Shown here one piece after another: positions 1 to 8,782 of a stretch of DNA of 64,000 bases. Each line of letters opens with the position of its first letter. Position 1 is the stretch's first letter. The stretch comes from Marinomonas sp. MED121 (lineage in GTDB: Bacteria; Pseudomonadota; Gammaproteobacteria; Pseudomonadales; Marinomonadaceae), in the NCBI RefSeq assembly GCF_000153025.1, contig NZ_CH672429.1, positions 1,661,070 to 1,725,069 of the forward strand, written 5' to 3'. The notes under the pieces were generated by a model. The model was not told the DNA's origin. It ran no database searches and saw nothing but the letters and a program-made list of their open reading frames with translations. A program made the translations under genes and the position numbers.

Positions 1-216
1 TGCAACCGCGCGATAACCTATAGCTGCAGGGTCCGCATCAAAAGGGAAGTGACGCCCTTCAACCAGAGTATCCATTGAAAAAACAAGATGCTGCCCCGCT
101 GGCACTTGGACTTGAGCACAGTCATCCCCTATCCCTAACACCAGATCTTGGCGACCTTCTATACTTGCCATACTGGCATTTTTAAAAATATTCTCGATTA
201 ACTCAAATTCTTTCAC
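1..216 (-). CDS. thiL: Thiamine-monophosphate kinase, N-terminal part (cut by window edge)
   Basis: ThiL phosphorylates thiamine monophosphate to thiamine diphosphate using ATP. Only the first 72 codons are inside the window; the gene runs off the left edge. The start is a GTG (complement of 214-216) preceded by an AGGTGG ribosome site; the nearby in-frame-looking ATG leads to a stop after five codons. Visible family features are the IGDDCA metal/phosphate-binding motif near residues 32-37 and the SMDTLVEGRHF motif near residues 50-60. Its place downstream of nusB on the same strand matches the usual nusB-thiL order, but here a gene on the opposite strand separates them. Confidence 0.9.
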   Translation of the reverse strand, partial: MKEFELIENIFKNASMASIEGRQDLVLGIGDDCAQVQVPAGQHLVFSMDTLVEGRHFPFDADPAAIGYRAVA

Positions 217-445
217 TCATGCCACCTAAAGATCGAGTCTATCAATGCACTTGACCAGATAAAAATTCAACATGCAGTATATTTTCTTTGAACCTAATTA
301 ACACCCTTTGTCATGCTTAAATTGATGCGAATAAATTGAGCCAAGCCAAGATAAGTCAATAAACGTAGGCAATGAAGGAACATTTTTGCAATTTAAGCGT
401 CAGATAAATTAATTAGGAAATTAGCGATTAATTTAAGAGGTGAGT

Positions 446-859
446 GTGAAGCATTTAATTCTAAGTTTTATTCTGTTATTGGGTTTTACATCCGTCAATG
501 CCGCAGACAAGGTGCTTTTTTGGGGAGAACTGGAAGCCGATTTTAGTTCCTGGGGGTCTGATGCGGTCGAAGGAGATTGGCGCATAAGCGAAAGGGGTGG
601 CAAACAATACATTCAACTACTAGACAATTTTGAAGCTAAGGAAGGTCCAGATGTTAAAATTTTCTTATCCAAGCAAGATGCCGCTAGTGTCAATGGCAAT
701 AACGCCACGGATGATGCGGTGTTTATCTCTTTAGTGAGTACCTTTGAAGGTGGTAGTGAGTATGAAATCCCTGCGGGTATTAATCTAAATAGCTTTAAGT
801 CTCTAATATTTCACTGCGAAGCCTACAGCAAACTATGGGGCACTAGCCAAATACGCTAA
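446..859 (+). CDS. Secreted DM13-domain protein
   Basis: A 137-residue protein with a hydrophobic signal peptide ending near the VNA-ADK junction, then one DM13 domain. Domain hallmarks are the LLDNFEAKEGPDVKIFLSK stretch and the terminal IFHCEAYSKLWGTSQI, with the conserved Cys and the aromatic/Gly pattern of that family. DM13 domains are proposed to act in electron transfer, but the role of this protein is unknown. Two GTG starts are possible, 440 and 446. The AAGAGG at 434-439 abuts the first, so 446 is favoured on spacing. The gene stands alone on the plus strand between minus-strand thiL and nusB, which suggests insertion into that operon. Confidence 0.75.
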   Translation: MKHLILSFILLLGFTSVNAADKVLFWGELEADFSSWGSDAVEGDWRISERGGKQYIQLLDNFEAKEGPDVKIFLSKQDAASVNGNNATDDAVFISLVSTFEGGSEYEIPAGINLNSFKSLIFHCEAYSKLWGTSQIR

Positions 860-882
860 TGCGACATAGGTAAAAAGCATAA

Positions 883-916
883 AAAAAGCCCCTATTGCGA
901 GCAATAGGGGCTTTTT
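883..916. terminator. Bidirectional terminator between DM13 gene and nusB
   Basis: A 16-bp perfect inverted repeat, AAAAAGCCCCTATTGC, with a GA loop. A-tracts and T-tracts on both sides let it serve the two convergent genes. Confidence 0.9.
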
Positions 917-939
917 AACGCGTCGCTTATTAAGTAGGT

Positions 940-1443
940 TTACTTATTCGCTCGACGCGCTGCAATCTCTTCACGACGTACTCTTTGCGCTAGTTTGTCT
1001 AAAATACCATTCACGTATTTATGACTTTCAGATGCGCCAAAAGACTTCGCAAGCTCAACCGATTCATTAATGGCGACACGATATGGCACGTCTAAACGCT
1101 CAGCCAATTCGTAAGAACCAATACGAAGCGTCGCTAATTCAATCGGATCTAGCTCAGCTAGCGGGCGATCTAGTAGCTCTTCAAACAAATCATCCAAACT
1201 TTTAGCTTTTGCTGTCACACCTTGAAGTAATTCGCGAAAATATGCTTTATCACAAGTGCCAAGATCGTGGTCGACAGCAAATTGCGCTTCAATTTCATTT
1301 ACTGGAGCGTGGTTCATTTGCCATTGATAAACAGCTTGTAATGCGAAGCTACGGGCTGCACTACGTAATTGAGAACGTGAAGGCTTCTTCGCTTTACGCT
1401 TAGGCTGCTTTTTCTGTTCAGATGTTTTATCCACTTCGCTCAT
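940..1443 (-). CDS. nusB: Transcription antitermination factor NusB
   Basis: NusB pairs with S10 (NusE) on boxA RNA in rRNA antitermination complexes. The 167-residue product matches the family from about residue 27 (SAARSFALQAVYQWQMN) to the end, including LLDRPLAELDPIELATLRIGSYEL and VAINESVELAKSFG. Residues 1-25 form a Lys/Arg-rich extension beyond the usual length of about 140, which may help RNA binding. The ATG start has a GAGG ribosome site six bases upstream. The gene normally follows ribH; here ribH is absent and the upstream neighbour is ribD, 246 bp away, so nusB probably has its own promoter. Confidence 0.95.
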   Translation of the reverse strand: MSEVDKTSEQKKQPKRKAKKPSRSQLRSAARSFALQAVYQWQMNHAPVNEIEAQFAVDHDLGTCDKAYFRELLQGVTAKAKSLDDLFEELLDRPLAELDPIELATLRIGSYELAERLDVPYRVAINESVELAKSFGASESHKYVNGILDKLAQRVRREEIAARRANK

Positions 1444-1581
1444 TTTTGCCTCAATATTGCAAATAGATGTATGCCTAACGCTTTAAATTGAAAGCGAGGT
1501 CTACATCAATACTTGTCTTAGTCTATTCGATTTTTCTGTTTGTGCTGCAAGAATTCACAGCCCAAGAAAGAAGATGGGCGA

Positions 1582-1624
1582 TTGTAGCAATTTTCATCAG
1601 ACATTTCTTGGAAAATTGCTACAA
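1582..1624. repeat. Perfect 14-bp inverted repeat in ribD-nusB gap
   Basis: TTGTAGCAATTTTC at 1582-1595 is repeated in inverted form at 1611-1624 with a 15-base spacer. Neither side carries a proper U-tract after the stem for the ribD/nusB direction, so it is not a simple terminator. It could be an mRNA processing hairpin, an operator, or a relic of whatever replaced the missing rib genes. Confidence 0.6.
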
Positions 1625-1650
1625 AAAACGATAAATCTGAGCAGATTTAT
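1625..1650 (-). terminator. Likely terminator after ribD
   Basis: ATAAATCTG/CAGATTTAT form a 9-bp stem (1631-1639 and 1642-1650) with a 2-base loop. Read on the minus strand it is followed by CG and six T residues. The AT-rich stem makes it a moderate terminator. Confidence 0.5.
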
Positions 1651-1689
1651 GAATATTTTTTAGCCAGCAGATTCAGAGCCCGAATCAAG

Positions 1690-2841
1690 CTAGTCCTCAC
1701 CGTCATCATCTTCATAACAAGGTTTAAGGGTTAATTTAATGTCTTTACCTAGCTGACTCAAATTCACCATCTCAAAATCAACCGCTTGTGCCATTGAATC
1801 TAAAGGTAACTGCATCAAAGGGCGGGCATTTGAACCCAGTAGCTTAGGTGCCATATAAAGCACAACTTCATCCACCAGTCCCTCTTGTAAAAAAGCACCC
1901 GCTAATACGGCACCGGTTTCCACTAAGACTTCATTAATCCCTTGATCTGCCAAGGTTTCCATGGAAACCACCAGATCAATTCCCCCTTCTTCTGCCGCTT
2001 GAGTGTAGGTCACATTCACGCCTTTATCTGTTAAGGCTTTATGGTGCTCAGCTTCAGCCAGCTCTTCTAGACAAAAAATCTGCACTTGATTACACGGATA
2101 CAGAATCTTAGATTCAGGCGGGATAGATAATGCCGTATCCATAATGATACGTTTAGGTTGACGCACACTTTTGCTTTTAACAGGATGGTTATCACTGTCG
2201 ATACGTACTGTCATACTCGGATCATCTGCCATCACAGAACCAATTCCTGTCACAATCGCATCACTTTGTGCTCTCAACTTTTGCACATCAAGGCGTGCGT
2301 CAGGCCCAGTAATCCATTGAGACTCACCTGATTCCATTGCTGTACGGCCATCAAGACTCATGGCAAGTTTTAAGCGGACATAAGGTAATCCTTCTGTCAT
2401 ACGCTTGATAAAACCCGGGTTCAAAGCCAGCGCTTCCGTTTCCATAACAGGGCCTATTACTTCGATACCCGCTTCTTTGAGCATAGCTAAACCACGACCA
2501 GCAACGTCAGGGTTAGGATCCTGCATGCCATAGACAAGTCGACTTACGTTTGCCTTGATCAAGGCTTTTGCACAGGGCCCTGTTTTACCCTGATGACTAC
2601 AAGGCTCTAACGTAACGTAAGCAGTACAACCTTGAGTATCACCATTCGCATTGGCAATGGCATTAACCTCAGCATGCCCTTCGCCAGCCACCTTATGATA
2701 GCCTTCAGCCACTAACGAGTTGTCCCTGACGAGCACACAGCCAACACGTGGATTTGGGTGAGTGGTATAAAGCCCTTTTCGAGCCAGTTGAATCGCTTGG
2801 GCCATCCAATATTCATGATTGTAAGCAGTAGAGTTAGTCAT
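1690..2841 (-). CDS. ribD: Bifunctional pyrimidine deaminase/reductase RibD
   Basis: RibD carries out the second and third steps of riboflavin synthesis: deamination of the GTP-derived pyrimidine, then NADPH-dependent reduction of the ribosyl chain. The 383-residue product has an N-terminal cytidine-deaminase-like zinc domain (HAEVNA near residue 56 and PCSHQGKTGPC near residue 81 supply the zinc ligands and catalytic Glu). The reductase domain follows from about residue 155 (RLKLAMSLDGRTAM, GPDARLDVQKLRAQSDAI). It lies 19 bp downstream of nrdR on the same strand. No ribE, ribBA or ribH follows it, so the rest of the pathway must be encoded elsewhere. Confidence 0.95.
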   Translation of the reverse strand: MTNSTAYNHEYWMAQAIQLARKGLYTTHPNPRVGCVLVRDNSLVAEGYHKVAGEGHAEVNAIANANGDTQGCTAYVTLEPCSHQGKTGPCAKALIKANVSRLVYGMQDPNPDVAGRGLAMLKEAGIEVIGPVMETEALALNPGFIKRMTEGLPYVRLKLAMSLDGRTAMESGESQWITGPDARLDVQKLRAQSDAIVTGIGSVMADDPSMTVRIDSDNHPVKSKSVRQPKRIIMDTALSIPPESKILYPCNQVQIFCLEELAEAEHHKALTDKGVNVTYTQAAEEGGIDLVVSMETLADQGINEVLVETGAVLAGAFLQEGLVDEVVLYMAPKLLGSNARPLMQLPLDSMAQAVDFEMVNLSQLGKDIKLTLKPCYEDDDGED

Positions 2842-2860
2842 AATTTAGCCTATTGAATCG

Positions 2861-3346
2861 CTACTTTTGTTGGTCATTTGAAAGCGTTTCTTGAGAGTCA
2901 TTCTCTAGCCTTTCAATCTCATCTTTAAATTCACTGATGTCCTTAAAGCTTCGATATACAGAAGCAAACCGAACATAGGCAACTTGATCTAATTTTTGCA
3001 ATTGTTTCATAACAGCTTCACCGACCACGCGAGAAGAAAGCTCTCTCTCACCCGTTGCTTGCAAGGCTTCTTTAATACGAATAATCGCCGTTTCAATATT
3101 TTCAATACTGACAGGGCGCTTCTCAAGGGCTTTTAGAATACCTCGACGCAGCTTTTCCTCGTCAAACGGAACTCGACTACCGTCATTTTTAATTAATTTG
3201 GGGATTTGCAGTTCTGCAAATTCGAAGGTTGTAAAACGCTCTTGGCAAGCATTACAGGTTCGACGTCGTCTGACCTGAGCGCCCTCAGAAACCAGTCTAG
3301 AATCTAAAACTTTTGTTTCTTGAGCACCACAAAAAGGACATCGCAT
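2861..3346 (-). CDS. nrdR: Transcriptional repressor NrdR
   Basis: NrdR represses ribonucleotide reductase genes in response to ATP/dATP. The 161-residue protein has the zinc ribbon (CPFC at residues 3-6 and CNAC at 32-35), the RRRR region between them, and an ATP-cone domain from about residue 48 ([20 protein letters not shown]). The family ending [15 protein letters not shown] is intact. ATG start with AGGA seven bases upstream. First gene of the nrdR-ribD unit. Confidence 0.96.
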   Translation of the reverse strand: MRCPFCGAQETKVLDSRLVSEGAQVRRRRTCNACQERFTTFEFAELQIPKLIKNDGSRVPFDEEKLRRGILKALEKRPVSIENIETAIIRIKEALQATGERELSSRVVGEAVMKQLQKLDQVAYVRFASVYRSFKDISEFKDEIERLENDSQETLSNDQQK

Positions 3347-3559
3347 AACTCATCCTATTGGCATAATGTAAGAAATGAGGTTGGATAAAAAAATGAATAA
3401 TCACAACCATTTAATGATATTTTGATCATACCAACCCCAGTCAAAGATAGCTACTTTCAGAAAAAGCCTAAACCTTATTTAGCGCTAGAAATCATTCGTA
3501 ACTATTGCTACCTTGGCTAGCTAAATAACGGCTCACGACCCTAGGATAAGGATGCCAAA

Positions 3560-4483
3560 ATGTCATTGATTGAGCTATCAGGTCTATTAGCGGCTTTGTG
3601 CTGGACAATAACCAGCTTAATGGCGCCTAAATTGATTGCTGAGTTTGGTACCTTTCGACTCAATACTGTCCGTATTAGCATGGCCAGTATCATGCTTCTT
3701 GTTATTGCCGCATTAGGGCAAACCTTCGAAGCAAGCCTTTGGCAATACAAGTGGCAACTCATCGCCTCAGGTCTTATCGGTATCTTTATTGGCGACACGT
3801 TATTATTCAGTTCCGTCTATCGGCTTGGACCAAGGCGAGCAGGAGTCTTATTTGCCACCAATGCTCCCATGTCCATCATTATTGCTTGGCTAATCTTTGA
3901 TGAAACACTGACTCACACAGAGTTATTAGGCTGTGCTCTTGTTACCTCAGGTGCCATGATTGCCATACTTTATGGCAAACGAAAAAACCTCTTAAGTAAC
4001 ACTAAAGGCGCATCCTTAGAAGAAACAAAAGGCGCACTTTGGGTGGGAGTACTCATTGCTCTGACGGCTGCATTGAGTCAGGTAATTGGCGCTATTTTAA
4101 GCAAACCAGCCTTGCTAGCGGGTGCAGACCCCATTGCCGTATCCGCATTACGAGTCACGGTGGCAGGAATATTTCTCCTTATTGCTTATGGTCTCTATTA
4201 CCGTAAAAAGAATGACCCTAAGTTGGCGCCGTTAACGGCTATCTCACCCTACTCATACTTAAGGGTATTTATCATAGGTTTTATTGGCATGGTAGTGGGT
4301 ATGAGCGTACTGGTCTGGGGCATAGGTAAAGGCAATGTCGGCATAGTAACCACACTTTCAGCAACGGTACCGGTTCTTATTTTACCCATTATTTGGATCA
4401 CCACGGGTCAAAGACCTGCTATTGGCGCTTGGATCGGCGCCTTCTTAGTGGTTATAGGGGCGGGCTTAATCGTACTTTATTAG
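3560..4483 (+). CDS. EamA-family (DMT superfamily) permease
   Basis: A 307-residue inner-membrane protein with about ten hydrophobic helices in two EamA repeats (residues 5-138 and 160-305). The GDTLLFSSVYRLGPRRAGVLFATNAPM segment ending the first repeat's third and fourth helices is typical of the family. EamA proteins export or import small metabolites, but substrate cannot be inferred here. ATG start with AAGGA upstream. Not obviously operonic: ettA begins about 150 bp downstream with its own leader. Confidence 0.85.
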   Translation: MSLIELSGLLAALCWTITSLMAPKLIAEFGTFRLNTVRISMASIMLLVIAALGQTFEASLWQYKWQLIASGLIGIFIGDTLLFSSVYRLGPRRAGVLFATNAPMSIIIAWLIFDETLTHTELLGCALVTSGAMIAILYGKRKNLLSNTKGASLEETKGALWVGVLIALTAALSQVIGAILSKPALLAGADPIAVSALRVTVAGIFLLIAYGLYYRKKNDPKLAPLTAISPYSYLRVFIIGFIGMVVGMSVLVWGIGKGNVGIVTTLSATVPVLILPIIWITTGQRPAIGAWIGAFLVVIGAGLIVLY

Positions 4484-4631
4484 ACTTATCCTTAAGATTA
4501 ATCTGGTTAAAATATTTTGACCGCTTTGCCCCTGTGCTATCCTTACCCCACTTTCAATTTTGTAACGGGTTCTCGACTTTATTCACTTTTTCGAGAACAC
4601 ACATCAACCTATATAAAGTAAGTATTCACTC

Positions 4632-6293
4632 ATGGCACAATTCGTATATAGCATGAATCGCGTAGGTAAGATTGTCCCACCTAAACGCGAAATCCTAAAA
4701 GACATTTCTTTATCTTTTTTCCCTGGCGCTAAAATTGGTGTCTTGGGTCTAAATGGCTCAGGTAAATCCACCTTATTACGTATCATGGCAGGTGTTGACC
4801 AAGAACACGTGGGTGAAGCTCGCCCTATGCCTGGCATCAAAATTGGCTACCTAGAGCAAGAACCAAAGCTTGATCCGACTAAAAATGTACGTGGCATAGT
4901 GGAAGAAGCTTTCACCGATGTAATCGAAGCCATGGCTCGCTTGGATGCGGTTTATGCTGAATACGCAGAACCCGATGCTGACTTTGACGCCCTAGCCAAA
5001 GAGCAAGGACAACTTGAAGCCCTCATCGAAGCGAAAGAAGGTCATAACCTTGATCGTGCCTTAGAAGTTGCTGCCGATGCACTTCGTCTACCCGCTTGGG
5101 ATGCCAATGTTGAACATCTTTCTGGGGGTGAACGTCGTCGTGTTGCCCTATGTCGCTTACTACTGGACAAGCCAGACATGATTCTTCTTGATGAGCCGAC
5201 TAACCATTTGGATGCCGAATCTGTTGCTTGGTTAGAACGTTTCCTAAAAGATTACCCTGGCACTGTTGTGGCCATTACCCACGACCGTTACTTCCTTGAT
5301 AATGCAGCAGGCTGGATTCTAGAGCTTGACCGTGGCCATGGTATTCCATACGAAGGTAACTATTCTTCTTGGTTGGAACAAAAAGATGCTCGTCTTGAGA
5401 TGGAAGCGAAGCAGCAAGCTTCCCATAAACGCGCCATCAAATCTGAACTTGAGTGGGTTCGTCAAAACGCGAAAGGACGCCAGTCTAAATCTAAGTCTCG
5501 TTTAGCACGCTTTGAAGAGATGAACTCAAAAGACTTCCAAGAGCGTAACGAAACCAACGAGCTTTACATTCCACCTGGTCCACGCTTGGGTAACAAGGTG
5601 ATTGATATTGAAAATGTTCGCAAAGGCTTTGATGGTCGCGTTCTGATCGAAGACTTAAATCTATCGATTCCACCGGGCGCTATTGTTGGTGTCGTTGGGG
5701 GTAACGGTGCGGGTAAATCAACCCTTTTCAAAATGATTTCAGGGGCTGAACAACCTGATGCGGGTACTGTCACCTTAGGCGAAACAGTACAACTGGCTTA
5801 TGTTGATCAAATGCGTGAGCTAGATGGTGATAAGACCGTATGGGAAGAAATCTCAGATGGTTCAGACATGATAATGGTCAACAACTTTAAAGTATCGTCC
5901 CGCGCCTACATAGGTCGTTTCAACTTTAAAGGTTCTGACCAACAAAAGCTTGTGAAGCACCTTTCTGGTGGTGAGCGTAACCGCTTGCACTTAGCAAAAC
6001 TGCTAAAAGAAGGTGGTAACGTTTTGCTATTGGACGAACCGACCAACGACTTGGACGTGGAAACCTTACGTGCGCTGGAAGATGCTCTATTAGCCTTCCC
6101 TGGTGCGGCGATTGTTATTTCCCACGACCGTTGGTTCCTAGACCGTATTGCTACTCATATTCTTGCTTACGAAGGTGACTCAAAAGCCGTTTTCTTCGAA
6201 GGTAACTATGCCGAATACGAAGTAGACTACAAGCAACGTACTGGTAACGAAGCGACACCGACTCGTATCAAGTACAAGCGAATTGACGCTTAA
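4632..6293 (+). CDS. ettA: Energy-dependent translational throttle protein EttA
   Basis: EttA is an ABC-F ATPase that binds the ribosomal E site and gates the first peptide bond according to the ATP/ADP ratio. The 553-residue protein has two ABC domains without membrane segments. Walker A motifs are GLNGSGKST (residues 39-47) and GGNGAGKST; signatures are LSGGERRRV and LSGGERNRL; Walker B regions are ILLDEPTNHLD and LLLDEPTNDLD. The inter-domain linker contains the EttA-type AKGRQSKSKSRLARFEEM, and the IPPGPRLG entry into domain 2 also matches EttA rather than Uup or YheS. A strong terminator follows. Confidence 0.95.
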   Translation: MAQFVYSMNRVGKIVPPKREILKDISLSFFPGAKIGVLGLNGSGKSTLLRIMAGVDQEHVGEARPMPGIKIGYLEQEPKLDPTKNVRGIVEEAFTDVIEAMARLDAVYAEYAEPDADFDALAKEQGQLEALIEAKEGHNLDRALEVAADALRLPAWDANVEHLSGGERRRVALCRLLLDKPDMILLDEPTNHLDAESVAWLERFLKDYPGTVVAITHDRYFLDNAAGWILELDRGHGIPYEGNYSSWLEQKDARLEMEAKQQASHKRAIKSELEWVRQNAKGRQSKSKSRLARFEEMNSKDFQERNETNELYIPPGPRLGNKVIDIENVRKGFDGRVLIEDLNLSIPPGAIVGVVGGNGAGKSTLFKMISGAEQPDAGTVTLGETVQLAYVDQMRELDGDKTVWEEISDGSDMIMVNNFKVSSRAYIGRFNFKGSDQQKLVKHLSGGERNRLHLAKLLKEGGNVLLLDEPTNDLDVETLRALEDALLAFPGAAIVISHDRWFLDRIATHILAYEGDSKAVFFEGNYAEYEVDYKQRTGNEATPTRIKYKRIDA

Positions 6294-6322
6294 GGCTTTA
6301 ACTTAGCCGATTTAAGCTCAAC

Positions 6323-6360
6323 AAAAAGCCCTCGAACATGGTATGTTTAGAGGGCTTTTT
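6323..6360 (+). terminator. Terminator after ettA
   Basis: AAAAAGCCCTC and GAGGGCTTTTT form an 11-bp stem around a 16-base loop, ending in a T-run. Confidence 0.9.
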
Positions 6361-6437
6361 AGGTAAATGGCTCACAGGTTATTCGTTAGCCTTCAAACAA
6401 AGACCCTTTCCATGTTTTTCCTATGCAAGGAACTTAT

Positions 6438-7394
6438 ATGCAGTTATCCGCCGAGCAGGTTAGAACCGCTCTCCCTTGGCACGATTTAGTTGAAGCCCTA
6501 AGAGATATTTTTACCCGTAAAGTTATCTCTCCTGTTCGTCATCACCACGTATTAAATGTCCCCCATGAACAGGATGCGACACTATTATTAATGCCAGCTT
6601 GGATTGAAGGCGAGTACTGTGGTGTAAAACAAGTGTTTGTTTTTCCTAGCAATAATGAAAAAGGGCTACCTGGCTTAACCAGTAACTATTTACTGAGTTC
6701 AGGTAAAACAGGCGAAACATTGGCACAATTGGAAGGCAATGAACTGACTTCTCGACGCACAGCCGCCGCTTCCGCATTAGCCTCTGTTTACCTGTCCAAT
6801 ATAGATGCCTCGAAACTCTTGATGGTCGGTGCTGGACGCATGGCTCGCAACCTCATTGCAGCCCATAGAGCGGTGCGCCCTATTATGGAAATCAGTATTT
6901 ATAACCGTAACTTAGACAGTGCCCAAAAGCTGGTAAATGAGCTTTCAAAAGAGGGCATTCATGCCAAGGTTTGCTCTCAAAAAGAACTGCCTAAAGTGGC
7001 TTCTCAGGCCGATATTATTAGTTGTGCCACTATGAGCAAAGAGCCCATTATTAAAGGCGAGTGGCTAAGCCCTGGTTGTCACCTAGATTTGGTTGGGGGC
7101 TTTACGCCTGAAATGCAAGAAGCAGATAATGAGGCGCTAAAAAAGGCACATATTTTTGTTGATACCAGAGCAGGTGCTTTATCTGAAGCGGGAGACATCA
7201 TTATTCCCATGATTGCTGGGGATATTCTAGAACAAGATATTCAAGCTGAGCTAACAGAGCTTTGCTCAGAAACGCACCTTGGACGATTAGAATTCCAAGA
7301 TCCAGAAAATGCCATTACCCTGTTTAAATCTGTAGGCGATTCTCGCGAAGACCTTGCGGCGGCAATTTTGGCCCTTAACTATCTAAAGCAATAA
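6438..7394 (+). CDS. Ornithine cyclodeaminase/mu-crystallin family oxidoreductase
   Basis: A 318-residue NAD(P)-binding protein. The Rossmann segment LLMVGAGRMARNLIAAHRAV lies near residues 126-145, and the N-terminal substrate region has the family's LTSNYLLSSGKTGETLAQLEGNELTSRRTAA. The family includes ornithine cyclodeaminase, L-alanine dehydrogenase and ketimine reductases; which activity applies here cannot be told from sequence alone. Start chosen at 6438 because AAGGA at 6427-6431 is correctly spaced; an ATG 15 bp upstream has no such site. Followed by a terminator shared with the convergent aminotransferase. Confidence 0.85.
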   Translation: MQLSAEQVRTALPWHDLVEALRDIFTRKVISPVRHHHVLNVPHEQDATLLLMPAWIEGEYCGVKQVFVFPSNNEKGLPGLTSNYLLSSGKTGETLAQLEGNELTSRRTAAASALASVYLSNIDASKLLMVGAGRMARNLIAAHRAVRPIMEISIYNRNLDSAQKLVNELSKEGIHAKVCSQKELPKVASQADIISCATMSKEPIIKGEWLSPGCHLDLVGGFTPEMQEADNEALKKAHIFVDTRAGALSEAGDIIIPMIAGDILEQDIQAELTELCSETHLGRLEFQDPENAITLFKSVGDSREDLAAAILALNYLKQ

Positions 7395-7467
7395 GCTAGA
7401 GCTTTAAATAGAAACTTCACTTTTAACAAGAAGTTAAAACAAAAATTTAAAGAAAAAACGAGAACAA

Positions 7468-7503
7468 AAAAAGCCTGATTAATGTGACTTAATCAGGCTT
7501 TTT
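7468..7503. terminator. Bidirectional terminator
   Basis: AAAAAGCCTGATTAA and its exact complement (7489-7503) form a 15-bp stem with a 6-base loop between convergent genes; A- and T-runs flank both sides. Confidence 0.9.
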
Positions 7504-7527
7504 AACGCTAAATGAAACAGGCTTTAC

Positions 7528-8718
7528 TTACATTGCGGTCACAAGCAATAGTTTCTCCGCGATATAGTCTATATGCGCTTCCTGCATACCTGCCAAATTA
7601 ATACGGCCACTATCAACCAGGTAAATCGCATGCGCTTGACGCAAGGTTTGTGCCTGTTCTGGGGTAATGCCCAAAACGGAAAACATACCTTTATGTTGGG
7701 CAATAAAGTCAAAGTGAGGGTTACCACTCTTCTCCCGTAAAGCTCCCGCTAGTTGCTCTCTAAGACCTTGCACACGATGACGCATCGCATCCACTTCATC
7801 AAGCCAAGTCTGCTTTAGGGCTTGATCTCTTAAAATCATATCCACCAAGGCCGCGCCATGATCAGGCGGCATGGTATAAGTACTGCGCGCGCACTCTAAC
7901 AGGCGAGATTTGATCTTATTACTTTGCTCTAAGCTTTTGCCGACTATGACTGCTAGACCAGTACGCTCACGATAAAGACCGAAATTCTTAGAACAAGAGC
8001 TCGCGACCAAATAAGAGTCGACTCTTTCAGCCAGATATCGAAAGCCTGCGACATCAGCATCCATTCCATCGCCAAAGCCTTGATAGGCAATATCAATGAA
8101 GGGTAAAAAACCTTGCTTCTGAGCCAACAAAGTCACCGCTTGCCAGTCTTCAAAAGACAAGTCAGCGCCTGTTGGGTTATGGCAGCAACCGTGTAATAGC
8201 ACCACATCATTAGCACCCGCTTGACTCATATCCGCCAGCATAGCTTGGCTATTTACTAACTTAGTTTCAGTGTCGAAGTAAGCATAATAACGAACCTTTA
8301 AGCCTGCGGTTTTCATGATGGGAGCATGATTAGCGTAACTTAAATCAGATAACCAAACCGTGGCATCAGGAGCAGAGAGCTTTATCACATCAGCCAACAT
8401 ACGCAGTGCACCACTGGCTCCTGGTGTTTGAACCCCAACCGCACGGGCTTTACTCTCGCCTTCACCAATTAATAAATCCATCATAGCGGCATTAAAGGAT
8501 TCGTTACCTGGCATGCCCACATAAACTTTAGAACTTTGCTCTTCAAGCAAACGCGCTTCAGCCTGTTTAATTGCCTGCATAACCGGCGTATTACCTTGAT
8601 TATCACGGTAAACACCTATGCCCAAATCAATTTTATGAGCTCTATCATCAGCGCGACAAGCTACCGACAAGGAGAGTATCGGGTCTGCGGCAGCGGCATC
8701 CAAGTTGTCTAAAATCAT
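7528..8718 (-). CDS. Aspartate/aromatic amino acid aminotransferase (class I, AspC/TyrB type)
   Basis: A 396-residue PLP enzyme transferring amino groups between aspartate or aromatic amino acids and 2-oxoglutarate. The PLP lysine is Lys244 in SSCSKNFGLYRERTG. Other family marks are LLHGCCHNPTGAD (Asn181), FIDIAYQGFGDG (Asp and Tyr that hold the cofactor) and the substrate-carboxylate Arg in the SGRINLAGM segment near the C-terminus. Length and motifs match the gammaproteobacterial AspC/TyrB group closely. It is followed on the same strand, 64 bp upstream, by a DMT permease gene, so the pair might share an amino-acid-related role. Confidence 0.92.
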   Translation of the reverse strand: MILDNLDAAAADPILSLSVACRADDRAHKIDLGIGVYRDNQGNTPVMQAIKQAEARLLEEQSSKVYVGMPGNESFNAAMMDLLIGEGESKARAVGVQTPGASGALRMLADVIKLSAPDATVWLSDLSYANHAPIMKTAGLKVRYYAYFDTETKLVNSQAMLADMSQAGANDVVLLHGCCHNPTGADLSFEDWQAVTLLAQKQGFLPFIDIAYQGFGDGMDADVAGFRYLAERVDSYLVASSCSKNFGLYRERTGLAVIVGKSLEQSNKIKSRLLECARSTYTMPPDHGAALVDMILRDQALKQTWLDEVDAMRHRVQGLREQLAGALREKSGNPHFDFIAQHKGMFSVLGITPEQAQTLRQAHAIYLVDSGRINLAGMQEAHIDYIAEKLLLVTAM

Positions 8719-8782
8719 CTTATTACCTTAACAAGCTAAATATTTATATTGAGACTCTGATACTAGGTTGCGAACAAAGGTC

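Noticed and set aside
2842-3559. FMN or other riboswitch upstream of ribD/nrdR
   Set aside because: I looked for the conserved FMN-element blocks on both strands and saw none; the upstream sequence is plain AT-rich promoter-like DNA.
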